From the NCBI RefSeq assembly GCF_000425405.1, contig NZ_KE384369.1, positions 16,009-80,008 of the forward strand: a DNA stretch of 64,000 nucleotides. The letters run 5' to 3'. A model generated the notes under the pieces. That model had not been told where the DNA came from and made no database searches. It saw nothing but the letters and a program-made list of their open reading frames with translations. Source of the stretch: Ferrimonas kyonanensis DSM 18153 (GTDB taxonomy: Bacteria; Pseudomonadota; Gammaproteobacteria; Enterobacterales; Shewanellaceae). Every line of letters starts with the position of its first letter. Positions within the stretch are counted from its first letter, which is position 1. Positions 8,324 through 16,192 of this stretch are shown here, in pieces. The position numbers were made by a program, and so were the translations under genes.

Positions 8324-9168
8324 TACTCCCTCCGAAACGACTCGGGCCACTGACTCAGTGTCAGGACGGCCGAGGATGTCTCAGACATCACGGGCTGACT
8401 CATCAACTCAAAGCTAACCCGACGGTTTGCCAGACGGCCGCTGCGATCGCTGTTGGATGCCAATGGCATCGCGTCTGCCGCAGCCACCACCCGCAGTTGG
8501 CCAGCGGCAACGCCGTTGGCCTGCAACAGGCTCGCCACTGCATTGGCACGTCGCAGTGCCAGGGCCTGATTGTGCTGGGGATCGCCCTGACTGTCGGTAT
8601 GACCGGTGATCGTCAGTTGCCACTGAGGCTTGTCTCGCAACACCTGCGCCAATTGCTGCAACCGCACCTGAAACTCCGGCAGCAACTCATCCCGGTCCAG
8701 GGCAAACTGCTCAGACTGCAGCAGGCCGGCGGCAATGGGATCAAAGGCCGCGCCAGTCGCAGCGGTGGCCGCCACCGACTGGGCACCACCACAGCCCATG
8801 TGCTGAGTGATGTAATTCAAGCGAACACCGAGGCGATGAATCTGATCTTCCAGAATCAGCAACTGTTCACTGGCATCGGCATACAGGCCCTCGGCCAACT
8901 CACCGCGAATCTGCCCCAGCCGCTGCTCGGCCTGGTATTGGCGTTCCGGCAAACAGGCCACGGCACCGCGAAGCCGCAGCAGGTCCAGCCCGGTCTGCGC
9001 TTCCACCACACGCTGCCTCAGCGCCTGGTGCTCCTGTAAAAATGCCGGGGAGAGCAGATAACTGTCCCACGGGGTGCCCTCTGCGGCCATCTGGCCCTGG
9101 CCCTCTTCGGGCCATTGGGCACAGCCAGCCAGCAGTAGCACCAAGGCGCAGCTCACTCGATTCATCAT
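8323..9168 (-). CDS. sypB: OmpA-family lipoprotein (SypB-like)
   Basis: A 281-residue lipoprotein with lipobox LLAGC within the first 16 residues. A helical, Gln/Glu/Leu-rich middle region precedes a C-terminal OmpA-like peptidoglycan-binding domain (about 160-275) containing TGHTDSQGDPQHNQALALRRA and NRRVSFEL. It should be anchored in the outer membrane and bind peptidoglycan near the export pore. In V. fischeri, sypB sits between sypA and sypC and also encodes an OmpA-domain protein. The start follows GGGGAG; the gene overlaps sypA-like by ATGA and sypC-like by TAATG. Confidence 0.87.
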   Translation of the reverse strand: MMNRVSCALVLLLAGCAQWPEEGQGQMAAEGTPWDSYLLSPAFLQEHQALRQRVVEAQTGLDLLRLRGAVACLPERQYQAEQRLGQIRGELAEGLYADASEQLLILEDQIHRLGVRLNYITQHMGCGGAQSVAATAATGAAFDPIAAGLLQSEQFALDRDELLPEFQVRLQQLAQVLRDKPQWQLTITGHTDSQGDPQHNQALALRRANAVASLLQANGVAAGQLRVVAAADAMPLASNSDRSGRLANRRVSFELMSQPVMSETSSAVLTLSQWPESFRRE

Positions 9169-9479
9169 GACTGCTCCCCGGTAAACGCGATCGCCTTATC
9201 CACCTTCAGCATGGTCAATATCCGCTTTGGCTGACCATGAACGTCGGCCAGTTGCAGCACTCGCTGTTGCCGCTTCAGGCGCTTAAAAAGAAAGATGATG
9301 GCACCGATCCCGGAGGAATCGATGAACTCCGTGGCTTTCAGGTCGATAACCACCAACTGATTGGGCTCTTGCAACAACTCCTCGAACTGCTCCTTGATGC
9401 CAGCCACACTGTCGATATCAAACTGTGCCGGCGCCAATACCGTTTTCGGGTTCAGACTGTCATTAAGATGAATCGCCAT
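9165..9479 (-). CDS. sypA: STAS-domain anti-sigma-factor antagonist-like protein (SypA-like)
   Basis: A 104-residue single STAS domain. The conserved phosphorylation loop reads FIDSSGIGAI, placing the target serine at residue 56, the same position reported for V. fischeri SypA. In that system SypE phosphorylates and dephosphorylates this serine, and the unphosphorylated form promotes biofilm. It is the first gene of the six-gene sypA-B-C-D-E-G-like operon. The start follows CGGGAG, and a consensus sigma54 promoter lies about 60 bases upstream (9539-9554). Domain identity is certain; the role follows from the operon. Confidence 0.92.
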   Translation of the reverse strand: MAIHLNDSLNPKTVLAPAQFDIDSVAGIKEQFEELLQEPNQLVVIDLKATEFIDSSGIGAIIFLFKRLKRQQRVLQLADVHGQPKRILTMLKVDKAIAFTGEQS

Positions 9480-9538
9480 AGTGCACTCCCGTTGCCTGGT
9501 TCAGTGGAGGGCTAATGCCGCTCCTCTGCCCCTGTTAC

Positions 9539-9554
9539 TGCAACAGCAGTGCCA
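9539..9554 (-). promoter_or_regulatory. sigma54 promoter of the sypA-G operon
   Basis: On the minus strand TGGCAC-N5-TTGCA, preceded by T, matches the sigma54 consensus at every conserved position with exact -24/-12 spacing. Start site expected near 9527, giving a leader of about 48 nt. An upstream element begins 60-61 bp further up. Confidence 0.82.
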
Positions 9555-9603
9555 AGATTGAATATTCAATAAATACAGTGAGATAAACTTGATTGGTGAG
9601 CGA

Positions 9604-9643
9604 GGTTCCCATTCTGCAACGGCGATTTTGCAGAACGGGAACC
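9604..9643. promoter_or_regulatory. 16-bp-arm inverted repeat holding a candidate SypG-type upstream element
   Basis: The arms GGTTCCCATTCTGCAA (9604-9619) and its near-perfect complement (9628-9643, one mismatch) surround an 8-nt loop. Within it, CTGCAACGGC-N4-TTGCA (9614-9632) recurs upstream of the promoter at 14372-14387, at the same 61-bp distance. It lies between the stop of the fused transferase gene and the sypA-like operon. It could double as a terminator for the former, but there is no T tract on the minus strand, so a regulator-binding role is favoured. Confidence 0.55.
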
Positions 9644-9653
9644 GCCGACAGGC

Positions 9654-11420
9654 TTAGTGGCCCTTGGCGGAAACCACCACCCACAGAGTCCGCATCAGGA
9701 TCTGCGCTTCCATGGCCAGGTAGCTTTTGAAACCGCCGAGACTGGCGGCGTAGGCATGATCAAACAGCAGCTTGTTTTTCACATCATCGATGCTGGTGTC
9801 TCCAGACTGGTTGACCTGAGCCAAGCCGGTCAGACCCGGACGCAATTCATAGGTGCGCTCGAGATAGTAAGGCAGTTGCTGGTCTAAAATGCCACAAAAC
9901 TGCGGCCGCTCGGGCCGAGGCCCAACGATGGACATTTCGCCCTTGAGTACCTGAAACAGTTGCGGCAACTCATCCAGACGAGTAGCCCGCAACAGCCGCC
10001 CTACTCGGGTCACCCGAGCGTCGCCGGGCTTAGCCCAACGTGCGCCGGCTTGCTCGGCGTCGCTGGTCATGGATCGAAACTTGGTGACATAAAACAGCTC
10101 GGTACGATCGCTGTAGCGGGCACCGACTCGCATCTGGCGGTAGAATACGCTGCCGGGGGAGTCCAGCTTGATCGCCAGGGCAATCAGCGGAAACAGCGGC
10201 AACACCAGCAACAACGCCAGCATCGATACCAACAGGTCGATGCCCCGTTTAATTCGCTTCACCCCCACGGGCTGAAAGTCCTGGTTGAGACGCTGGCGCC
10301 AGCCCACTCGAACGCCAACCAAGTGGCACCATGCTCCGGTGCAGGCTCCGGTCACTGCCCGAGCCAGATTGCCAACCCGGCTCTTGGGGCGCAAACCGGC
10401 ATAGGCGGCCAACAGCACCGCAAACGAGGTTGCCAATGCCACCGCCCCTGCCCCATTTGGCAGCATCAGTGCCGCCCCCATGCCGCTAAGCACCCACAGG
10501 GGCAACATCAGCGGTAACAATGCCCGCAACCCTTTGCCGGAAATGGCCGCCATTTTAGCCGCTAACGACAGAGAAGGCAGGGTCGCCAGCAAGGACGGCA
10601 ACTGCGCCAGGTTGCCGGCCGCAATCCTTGCCCGCTGGCCAAACAGGTTTTCATTGGCCCTGGGGGCGATGTCCACGGCCCGTAACTGTGGTGCGAAATC
10701 CGCCCGATAGCCGCACCTGAGAACCTGCATCACCAACTCAAAATCGTCATTCACACACCCCGATGGCAAGGGTTCGATAGGGGCCAGTCGCAGCGCCATC
10801 AGAGCACCGGTTGCCCCCATCACCGCGCCTAGCATCGCCTCCCCCTGCCGATTGCGGTTGAGCCGGGCCCAATGGCCGGCCAGGCGACTGTCGGTACCGT
10901 GGAGGTAACGGCCGCAGAGGGCGCCGAGGCGGTCATCGTCAAATGCCCGGCTTATCCGCGCCAGCGCATCATGAGCCAGTAGTGCCGAGCAATCGGACAA
11001 CACCACCAATTGACTCTGCCGTTTCAGTCGCTGCAGATGCTGATTCAGACGGTGAATCTTACCGCGGTTGTGGTGGTGGTTATGCAGGGTAAATCCGATC
11101 CCCTGTTGCTGAAACCGGCGTTGGTACTCGGCCGCCACCTCGGCACTGGCGTCGCGACAACCGTCGAGAATCAACTCAACCCGCCATCGCTGCACCGGAT
11201 AGCGCTGCTGCAACAGGTTGTCCAGTTTGAACCCTAACTCACGGGCCTCGTTGAAACAGGGAATCACCACGGTCAGGTCCGCCTGGGTCGGATCCGTTCC
11301 ACTCACAAACGGCCCGTCCTCCGTGGCCCGGCTGGCCAACCATTTCATCCAGAGTGGGTACACCAACAAGTGAACGGCCAACAGCAGCGTCAGCAGCAAA
11401 AACAGCGTCATCAGCAACAT
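9654..11420 (-). CDS. Fused GT2 glycosyltransferase and polyprenyl-phosphate sugar transferase (SypQ-SypR-like)
   Basis: A 588-residue fusion. An N-terminal membrane segment is followed by a GT-A family 2 domain (about 45-270: LTVVIPCFNEA, VVLSDCSALL, GCVNDDFELVMQVL). Further hydrophobic segments come at about 300-345. A complete bacterial sugar transferase domain (about 380-588) starts KRIKRGIDLLVSMLALLLVLPLFPLIALAI and contains VTKFRSMTSDAE, LDELPQLFQVLKGEMSIVGPRPE and LRPGLTGLAQVNQSG. The second part loads the first sugar phosphate on undecaprenyl phosphate; the first adds another sugar. In V. fischeri these are separate adjacent genes, sypQ and sypR. The start after GGGAGTTACC overlaps the previous gene by 10 bp. 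Confidence 0.87.
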   Translation of the reverse strand: MLLMTLFLLLTLLLAVHLLVYPLWMKWLASRATEDGPFVSGTDPTQADLTVVIPCFNEARELGFKLDNLLQQRYPVQRWRVELILDGCRDASAEVAAEYQRRFQQQGIGFTLHNHHHNRGKIHRLNQHLQRLKRQSQLVVLSDCSALLAHDALARISRAFDDDRLGALCGRYLHGTDSRLAGHWARLNRNRQGEAMLGAVMGATGALMALRLAPIEPLPSGCVNDDFELVMQVLRCGYRADFAPQLRAVDIAPRANENLFGQRARIAAGNLAQLPSLLATLPSLSLAAKMAAISGKGLRALLPLMLPLWVLSGMGAALMLPNGAGAVALATSFAVLLAAYAGLRPKSRVGNLARAVTGACTGAWCHLVGVRVGWRQRLNQDFQPVGVKRIKRGIDLLVSMLALLLVLPLFPLIALAIKLDSPGSVFYRQMRVGARYSDRTELFYVTKFRSMTSDAEQAGARWAKPGDARVTRVGRLLRATRLDELPQLFQVLKGEMSIVGPRPERPQFCGILDQQLPYYLERTYELRPGLTGLAQVNQSGDTSIDDVKNKLLFDHAYAASLGGFKSYLAMEAQILMRTLWVVVSAKGH

Positions 11421-12502
11421 GGTAACTCCCGTTGAAACAGTGTGTGGTAGTGGTTGGCCATAACCCGATCACTGCCGGTCTGGCGGACAAACTGGCGCAA
11501 CTTGGCCGGGTGCCGATCCCGGCGGCGCAACAACTGGTCAATGCCGTCAATGACCTCTGACTGGGCGCCCAAGGCAACCATGCGCCCCATATTGGTACAC
11601 ACCATATGGCGACAGTTACCTACGTCAGAGGCGATAACCGGGACTCCGCAGGCCTGCGCCTCTAGCAAGCTCATGGGGGCACCCTCGTTGTCGCTGACCA
11701 ACCCGAACAGGTTCAGTGCCCGGTAAAGGCGGTGCACATCATCCACCCGACCCAGAAAGTGACAACGCTGCTGCACCCCAAGCTGGCGCGCCAATTGCTC
11801 CAGGCTAACCCGCTCGCTGCCCTCACCCGCCACCACCAGGTGTACTCGTTCAGGCAAGGCCACCAGGGCCCGAATCAACCGGTCTACCCGTTTTATCTTT
11901 TCCAGCCGACACACGGTGCCCACCAAATCCACATCCAGGGGCAAACCAAAATGACGCCGTGCCCGCTGACTATTGCCCGGGGTAAAACGGCCCATGGCGA
12001 TGCCGTTGTTGACCACGCAATCGATGCGACAGCCAGCCTGGCGAAACTGATCCGCCACCAGCGGTGCATCGGCGACACTGATGGGGGCAAACAGCCGCAG
12101 TGCCGAGCGGGTCATCATCTTGACCCTGGGCATCGCCAGGCTCCAGCCATCGTGGTGAGTATGGACATGGCTGATCCCCAGTCCGACCGAGGCAGCACCA
12201 CCATAGAGCAACGGACCGACATGGTGGGTATGCAGATATTGAACCCGGTGTCGACGCAGCCACTGCCTCAATGCCACCACGGTGGAAACCGACACCCCCT
12301 GGGGCTTAGCCAGGGTTTCAAAGCGCTGTAACCGCCCCAATACTGGCCAATCTGCCACAAGTTGCTGTTTGTCCCCCTCCAACGACAGGTAGTGAACCTG
12401 ATAATCTCGCTCCAGCTGATCACCCAGGGTCATCACCATGGCTTCGAGGCCGCCAACCACCATTTTCTGTACCAATTGGACTAACACCGGTTTCGACATC
12501 AT
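11411..12502 (-). CDS. Glycosyltransferase family 4 (SypP-like)
   Basis: A 363-residue GT-B enzyme. The N-terminal domain has the nucleotide-independent start QKMVVGGLEAMVMTLGDQL; the donor domain has LVGTVCRLEKIKRVDRLIRAL, LVVAGEGSERVSLEQLA, HFLGRVDDVHRLYRALNLF and NEGAPMSLLEAQACGVPVIASDVG. It resembles TIGR03088-type stp2 transferases of exopolysaccharide loci. Two ATG codons stand in tandem after AGGAGG; the first (chosen) overlaps the chain-length gene stop as ATGA, the second at 12499 has better spacing from the ribosome site. Position between the Wzz-like and fused transferase genes matches sypP. Confidence 0.85.
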   Translation of the reverse strand: MMSKPVLVQLVQKMVVGGLEAMVMTLGDQLERDYQVHYLSLEGDKQQLVADWPVLGRLQRFETLAKPQGVSVSTVVALRQWLRRHRVQYLHTHHVGPLLYGGAASVGLGISHVHTHHDGWSLAMPRVKMMTRSALRLFAPISVADAPLVADQFRQAGCRIDCVVNNGIAMGRFTPGNSQRARRHFGLPLDVDLVGTVCRLEKIKRVDRLIRALVALPERVHLVVAGEGSERVSLEQLARQLGVQQRCHFLGRVDDVHRLYRALNLFGLVSDNEGAPMSLLEAQACGVPVIASDVGNCRHMVCTNMGRMVALGAQSEVIDGIDQLLRRRDRHPAKLRQFVRQTGSDRVMANHYHTLFQRELPCC

Positions 12503-13941
12503 GCTCCTCCTAAAGACGACTTCACCAACACCGGCCCCAACCCCAGCTGCAACACCTGCTGTTTGTGGTACACCCGTCGGTCCAGCAACATACTGGCCGT
12601 CACCATGGCCAGTCCGAATCCCACTCCGCCAAACAACCCCAGCAGTCCATTCAGCCACCAGGGGCGATTAATGGACCGCTTGGGTAAGTTGGGCTGGTCG
12701 ATCACCCGCACCTTATCCGGCGCCTCAAACCGACCCAACTGGCCGGTAACCTGCGCTTTCTCGTAGCGGGTCAGTAGCTCCTGGTACAGCAGGCGACGAC
12801 CTTCTGCCAGTCGCTCCAGCTCCATCAGTTCCCGCTCGACATCGGCACTTTGGCCCATGCGAGCCAAAATGGACTGCTTGTGCTGCGTTACCACCTCCAG
12901 CTCGCCCTTGAGGGTGGCCACCTGATTGCTGGACTCCTGCAGTTGCTGCAACTGAGACACCAGCAACCTGGGTTCACCGCCGTCGGCCTGATCGGGCTCA
13001 AACGAGGTCGCCAGCTGCCACAGTTCGTCCAGGTGGCGCTCAGTATCTACCGACGATGCGGTCATCAGTTTTTGTTTTTCCTGCTGCAATTGATTGATGC
13101 GGGCCTGCACGCCCCGGACTTTAGAGTGTCGGGCGGTATAGCGGCTTTTAAGCATGGCCAGCTGTGCCCGAGTGCGAACGATCTGCTTTTCAATTTCACC
13201 GACGATGGGGTTGGCGGTGCTGAGCTGGGTTTTCAGGCCGGCCAGCCTGGCCTGGGCCCCTTCCAGCTCGATGCGCTTGGTGCGGATCTGAGTCTCCGCT
13301 TCCAGAAGCGCCATGTTGGTGGCCCCCAGAAGACCCGGCAGCAGGCTGGCGTGCTCCTGCTTAAATGCCGCCAACTTGGTTTCCACCTCCGCCAACGCCT
13401 GCTCCTGGCGCTGCAACTGGGTCTTAAGGAAGATCTCGGAGTTGTCCACCGCCCGCTGGCCCGGTGCCATCAGGCGTTTTTGAAAACTCTCGCTGATGGC
13501 ATTCAGCAGCAACCGGGCTTCGGCGGCATCCGGCCACACCAAGGACAGCTTTACCAGCGCATCGCCCACCAGCTCCATCTGCGTGGCCTGGGACAGCCGC
13601 TGCTGAATCATCTCCTGTTCTGCCGCTGGCGTGGCCTCAGTCACCAGTCCGGTCTCCTGCGCCACTTCGGCCATCACATAGCGGGAATGCAGCAGGGCAT
13701 TAAGGCCGGCGATGCGCTCTTTGAGCTTGACCTCCACCGACAGATCCTTGAGGAACGGATTGGCCAGTGCCGACTCCTGCAACAACAACGAGGTCGAACT
13801 GCGATACTGGGTGCGGCTGAATGCCGACAGCCCCGCCATGGCCACGGCCACCACCAACGCCGGAATCACAATCAAGTAACGCCAGTGCCAGCAATGGCAC
13901 AAGAACCGATACAGATAGAAGTACGCCCATTCAACCGCCAT
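12499..13941 (-). CDS. Chain-length determinant / GumC-like polysaccharide co-polymerase (SypO-like)
   Basis: A 480-residue inner-membrane protein of the Wzz/PCP family. There is one TM segment at about 20-42 (YLIVIPALVVAVAMAGLSAF) and another near 425-447 (WLNGLLGLFGGVGFGLAMVTA), preceded by the Pro-rich PNLPKRSINRP segment. Between them lies a long periplasmic region with extended coiled coil (about 175-385). There is no cytoplasmic kinase domain; the partner would be the separate SypD-like protein, which here looks catalytically inactive. The start is the ATG preceded by GAGGATGG; the gene overlaps the upstream lipoprotein gene by 11 bp and is coupled to the glycosyltransferase downstream. 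Confidence 0.87.
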   Translation of the reverse strand: MAVEWAYFYLYRFLCHCWHWRYLIVIPALVVAVAMAGLSAFSRTQYRSSTSLLLQESALANPFLKDLSVEVKLKERIAGLNALLHSRYVMAEVAQETGLVTEATPAAEQEMIQQRLSQATQMELVGDALVKLSLVWPDAAEARLLLNAISESFQKRLMAPGQRAVDNSEIFLKTQLQRQEQALAEVETKLAAFKQEHASLLPGLLGATNMALLEAETQIRTKRIELEGAQARLAGLKTQLSTANPIVGEIEKQIVRTRAQLAMLKSRYTARHSKVRGVQARINQLQQEKQKLMTASSVDTERHLDELWQLATSFEPDQADGGEPRLLVSQLQQLQESSNQVATLKGELEVVTQHKQSILARMGQSADVERELMELERLAEGRRLLYQELLTRYEKAQVTGQLGRFEAPDKVRVIDQPNLPKRSINRPWWLNGLLGLFGGVGFGLAMVTASMLLDRRVYHKQQVLQLGLGPVLVKSSLGGA

Positions 13942-14311
13942 AGGCCATCCTCAGCACCACTTCACCGTCGCGGCTGTCGGGCAGATAGCGGCCCTGAACC
14001 TGGCCCTGATAACCCAGGGTCCGCAGCGATTCGATCACCAGCGCCAGTCGGTTCTGAGCCTGGTAGGCCGCCGCCCAGTCCGGGCCATCGTCGACCGACC
14101 CAACGTCTACCTTAATCGTGGGGGAGCGAAACAACGACGGCGTCATCTGCTGCTGCAACAGGGCCACCAGACCCGATTCGCCGCGCCACAGCACACGAAT
14201 CACCTGGGGGTCCTGTTGTTGGGCCGTCGATAACATCTTCGATTTGGAGTTGGGGGTCGAACTGCAGCCCGCCAGTGCCAGCAGCAAAGTCATTGCCAAA
14301 AACAGTCTCAC
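13931..14311 (-). CDS. Small lipoprotein of the polysaccharide locus, function unknown
   Basis: A 126-residue lipoprotein with lipobox LALAGC at the end of the signal peptide. The mature part has no motif I recognise: a short linker, then an alpha/beta segment (IRVLWRGESGLVALLQQQM ... LALVIESLRTLGYQGQVQGRY). The start is GTG, chosen because AAAGGAGGT lies at ideal distance. It is the first gene after a good sigma54 promoter and is coupled to the chain-length gene, so it should act with the export or polymerisation complex. I know of no exact counterpart in the V. fischeri syp set. Confidence 0.75.
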   Translation of the reverse strand: MRLFLAMTLLLALAGCSSTPNSKSKMLSTAQQQDPQVIRVLWRGESGLVALLQQQMTPSLFRSPTIKVDVGSVDDGPDWAAAYQAQNRLALVIESLRTLGYQGQVQGRYLPDSRDGEVVLRMAYGG

Positions 14312-14371
14312 GGCGCACCTCCTTTGAGTTTCGCGACTGCGGTGATTGACACCACCGCTTCGTCAATACAA

Positions 14372-14387
14372 TGCAGGAGTCACGCCA
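14372..14387 (-). promoter_or_regulatory. sigma54 promoter of the lipoprotein-SypO-SypP-SypQR genes
   Basis: On the minus strand TGGCGT-N5-CTGCA has GG and GC at the exact sigma54 spacing. The predicted start near 14360 gives a leader of about 50 nt to the GTG at 14311. Confidence 0.7.
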
Positions 14388-14415
14388 CAATTAAATTTCC
14401 ACTAAAAACAAAGAA

Positions 14416-15531
14416 TTAAGCAGTGAACCTGGTCGAAGCTTGCAGTCTGCAACGGCCGGATTGCAATTTGCCGCGAATCTGGTCGGCGCGATCGCCCCAC
14501 CCTTGCCCCAGCACCTGCATGCGAATCTCAGCCACACTCGGCCGGGAGATCAGGCTCATCAGTACCATGGCGACAAACTCCTCCCGTGTCGTTGCCAACT
14601 GCACCCCACAGGCATAGTCGCGAGCGGCATCGAAATCGGTGCCCACCACGGGCACACCGGCAGCCAGGTATTCCCGCAACTTAAGGGGGTCACAGGCGGC
14701 GATCTGAGGGGTTTGCAGGAAAGGCAGCAAGGCCACATCGAAGTGCTGAGCATAGGCCGCCAGTTGATCGTGGGGCAGACGTCCCAGGTGATGGACATTG
14801 GGTTTGGCCAGCAGCGCTCCGGGGCAACTGTGGTTATCGCCAATCAATACCAGCTGACACTCAGGCAATACCGTGGTCAGCGTATCCAGCAACCCGTAGT
14901 CCAACCAGGGCGCCAGCGAGCCGTAGTAGCCCAGCACCGGTCCTTTCGGTAGCGCTTTGGGCCGAGGTCGGGAGTGGCTAAACAAACGCATGTCGACGCC
15001 ATGACGCACGACGGATACCGCCGGATGGTCAAAGCGCCGAGCCAAGACCTCACTGGCGCAAAACACCCACTCGGCCCGTTGCAGCAACCGCTGCTCAGCC
15101 TGCAGCACCGGCTCATGATCCACACCACAGAGGCCGCCAAAGTCGTCACCGCAGTAGTAGATCACCCGAGCGCCAGGAAACAGATCCAGGTAGGCCTCGG
15201 CGCTGGGCAACGCACACCAGACAAAGTCCACCGGCCCAACGTCGGCCAATGCGCGCTGCATCTGGCGATGATTGAGGCGCTGCAACCAGGAAGACTGGGC
15301 CAAAGGCCAGACCCTGGGGGCAATCACCTCAAAAGGAGCCTGGCACCGCTTCGGTGCCCGTGCCACCCCTTTGCTGACCAAGCGGGCGGCATCCTGCCAT
15401 CGGGGCTGACGCAGACCGATGGAGTTGATCCACACCACCTCAAAGTGCGCCGACAATTCCCGTATCAGATGTTGACTGCTTGAGGGGTGCCGACCCCAGT
15501 CCTCACCGAAGACCACCATTTTAGGTTTCAT
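14416..15531 (-). CDS. Glycosyltransferase, family 4-like (SypN position)
   Basis: A 371-residue GT-B-like protein. The N-terminus MVVFGEDWGRHPSSSQHLIRELSAHFEVVWINS is typical of transferases acting on exopolysaccharide. The donor half has VLGYYGSLAPWLDYGLLDTL, LVLIGDNH, VHHLGRLPHDQLAAYAQHFDVALLPF and LKLREYLAAGVPVVGTDF. The start after GGAGGTGGGTG overlaps the acetyltransferase gene by 11 bp. It is the last gene of the flippase-polymerase operon. The sugar it transfers cannot be told from sequence. Confidence 0.84.
   Translation of the reverse strand: MKPKMVVFGEDWGRHPSSSQHLIRELSAHFEVVWINSIGLRQPRWQDAARLVSKGVARAPKRCQAPFEVIAPRVWPLAQSSWLQRLNHRQMQRALADVGPVDFVWCALPSAEAYLDLFPGARVIYYCGDDFGGLCGVDHEPVLQAEQRLLQRAEWVFCASEVLARRFDHPAVSVVRHGVDMRLFSHSRPRPKALPKGPVLGYYGSLAPWLDYGLLDTLTTVLPECQLVLIGDNHSCPGALLAKPNVHHLGRLPHDQLAAYAQHFDVALLPFLQTPQIAACDPLKLREYLAAGVPVVGTDFDAARDYACGVQLATTREEFVAMVLMSLISRPSVAEIRMQVLGQGWGDRADQIRGKLQSGRCRLQASTRFTA
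14447..14465. promoter_or_regulatory. Candidate upstream activator element for the promoter at 14372-14387
   Basis: CTGCAACGGC-N4-TTGCA lies 61 bp (counted from TGCAACGGC) upstream of the -24 element, exactly as at 9614-9632 upstream of the sypA promoter. Here it falls inside the 3' end of the glycosyltransferase coding sequence and is preceded by a small palindrome, TTGCAG-T-CTGCAA. Confidence 0.5.
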
Positions 15532-16192
15532 CACCCACCTCCAGGTTTCGTACGATTCGGGCCGGATTGCCCGCCACCACAACATTTGCCGGTACGTCGC
15601 GGCTGACCACTGAACCGGCGGCAACAATGCTGCCCCGTCCGACAGTGACCCCCGCCAGGATGATGGCACCGGTACCCACCCACACATCCTGCTCCAAGAT
15701 GATTGCTCTGGCCTGGTGCGGCAACTCCGGCAACCCCTGTGCCCGAGCCCGGGCTTCCAGTGGGTGACCGGGGTAGCCGGCGAGAAACACCCTTCCGGCC
15801 AACCTGACGTTATCGGCCAGGATCACGCGCGTGCCACAGGCGATGGTGTTCTGCCAGCCAATATCGATGTTGTCGCCCAGTTCCAGGCTGCTGCCGGGGC
15901 GACCGCAGATGGTGCTGACTCCGCTGATTCGACACCCCTGGCCCAGCGTCACCTCAACCGGGCCCAGCACCTGAGGCATGCCGTCGTACAGATACAACCC
16001 CTGCCCACCCGACACCCGACTGCGAAACATCGGCGTCCAGATCAGCACTCGAAGCAGACCGGACCACAGCGTGCGCCCTCCCTGCAACACCCAGAATAAC
16101 GGCCGGTACACCAGCGTTATCGGCGGAATCTGCCACTGGCGAATCACCAGATAGGCGGGCTTAAGCCATTGTTTGATTGCAAAAGCGGTCAT
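15521..16192 (-). CDS. Hexapeptide-repeat acyltransferase (SypM-like)
   Basis: A 223-residue left-handed beta-helix acyltransferase. Hexapeptide turns are visible from about residue 75 on (GCRISGVSTICG, DNIDIGWQNTIACGTRVILADNVRLAG). The classical C-terminal block DVWVGTGAIILAGVTVGRGSIVAAGSVVSRDVPANVVVAGNPARIV is present. It should O- or N-acetylate a sugar of the repeat unit using acetyl-CoA. The start overlaps the polymerase stop as ATGA. Position between polymerase and glycosyltransferase equals that of sypM in V. fischeri. Confidence 0.87.
   Translation of the reverse strand: MTAFAIKQWLKPAYLVIRQWQIPPITLVYRPLFWVLQGGRTLWSGLLRVLIWTPMFRSRVSGGQGLYLYDGMPQVLGPVEVTLGQGCRISGVSTICGRPGSSLELGDNIDIGWQNTIACGTRVILADNVRLAGRVFLAGYPGHPLEARARAQGLPELPHQARAIILEQDVWVGTGAIILAGVTVGRGSIVAAGSVVSRDVPANVVVAGNPARIVRNLEVGDET

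Noticed and set aside
14441-14453. TTGCAG-T-CTGCAA palindrome as an independent operator
   Set aside because: It overlaps the upstream element at 14447-14465 and lies in coding sequence; counted with that element only.
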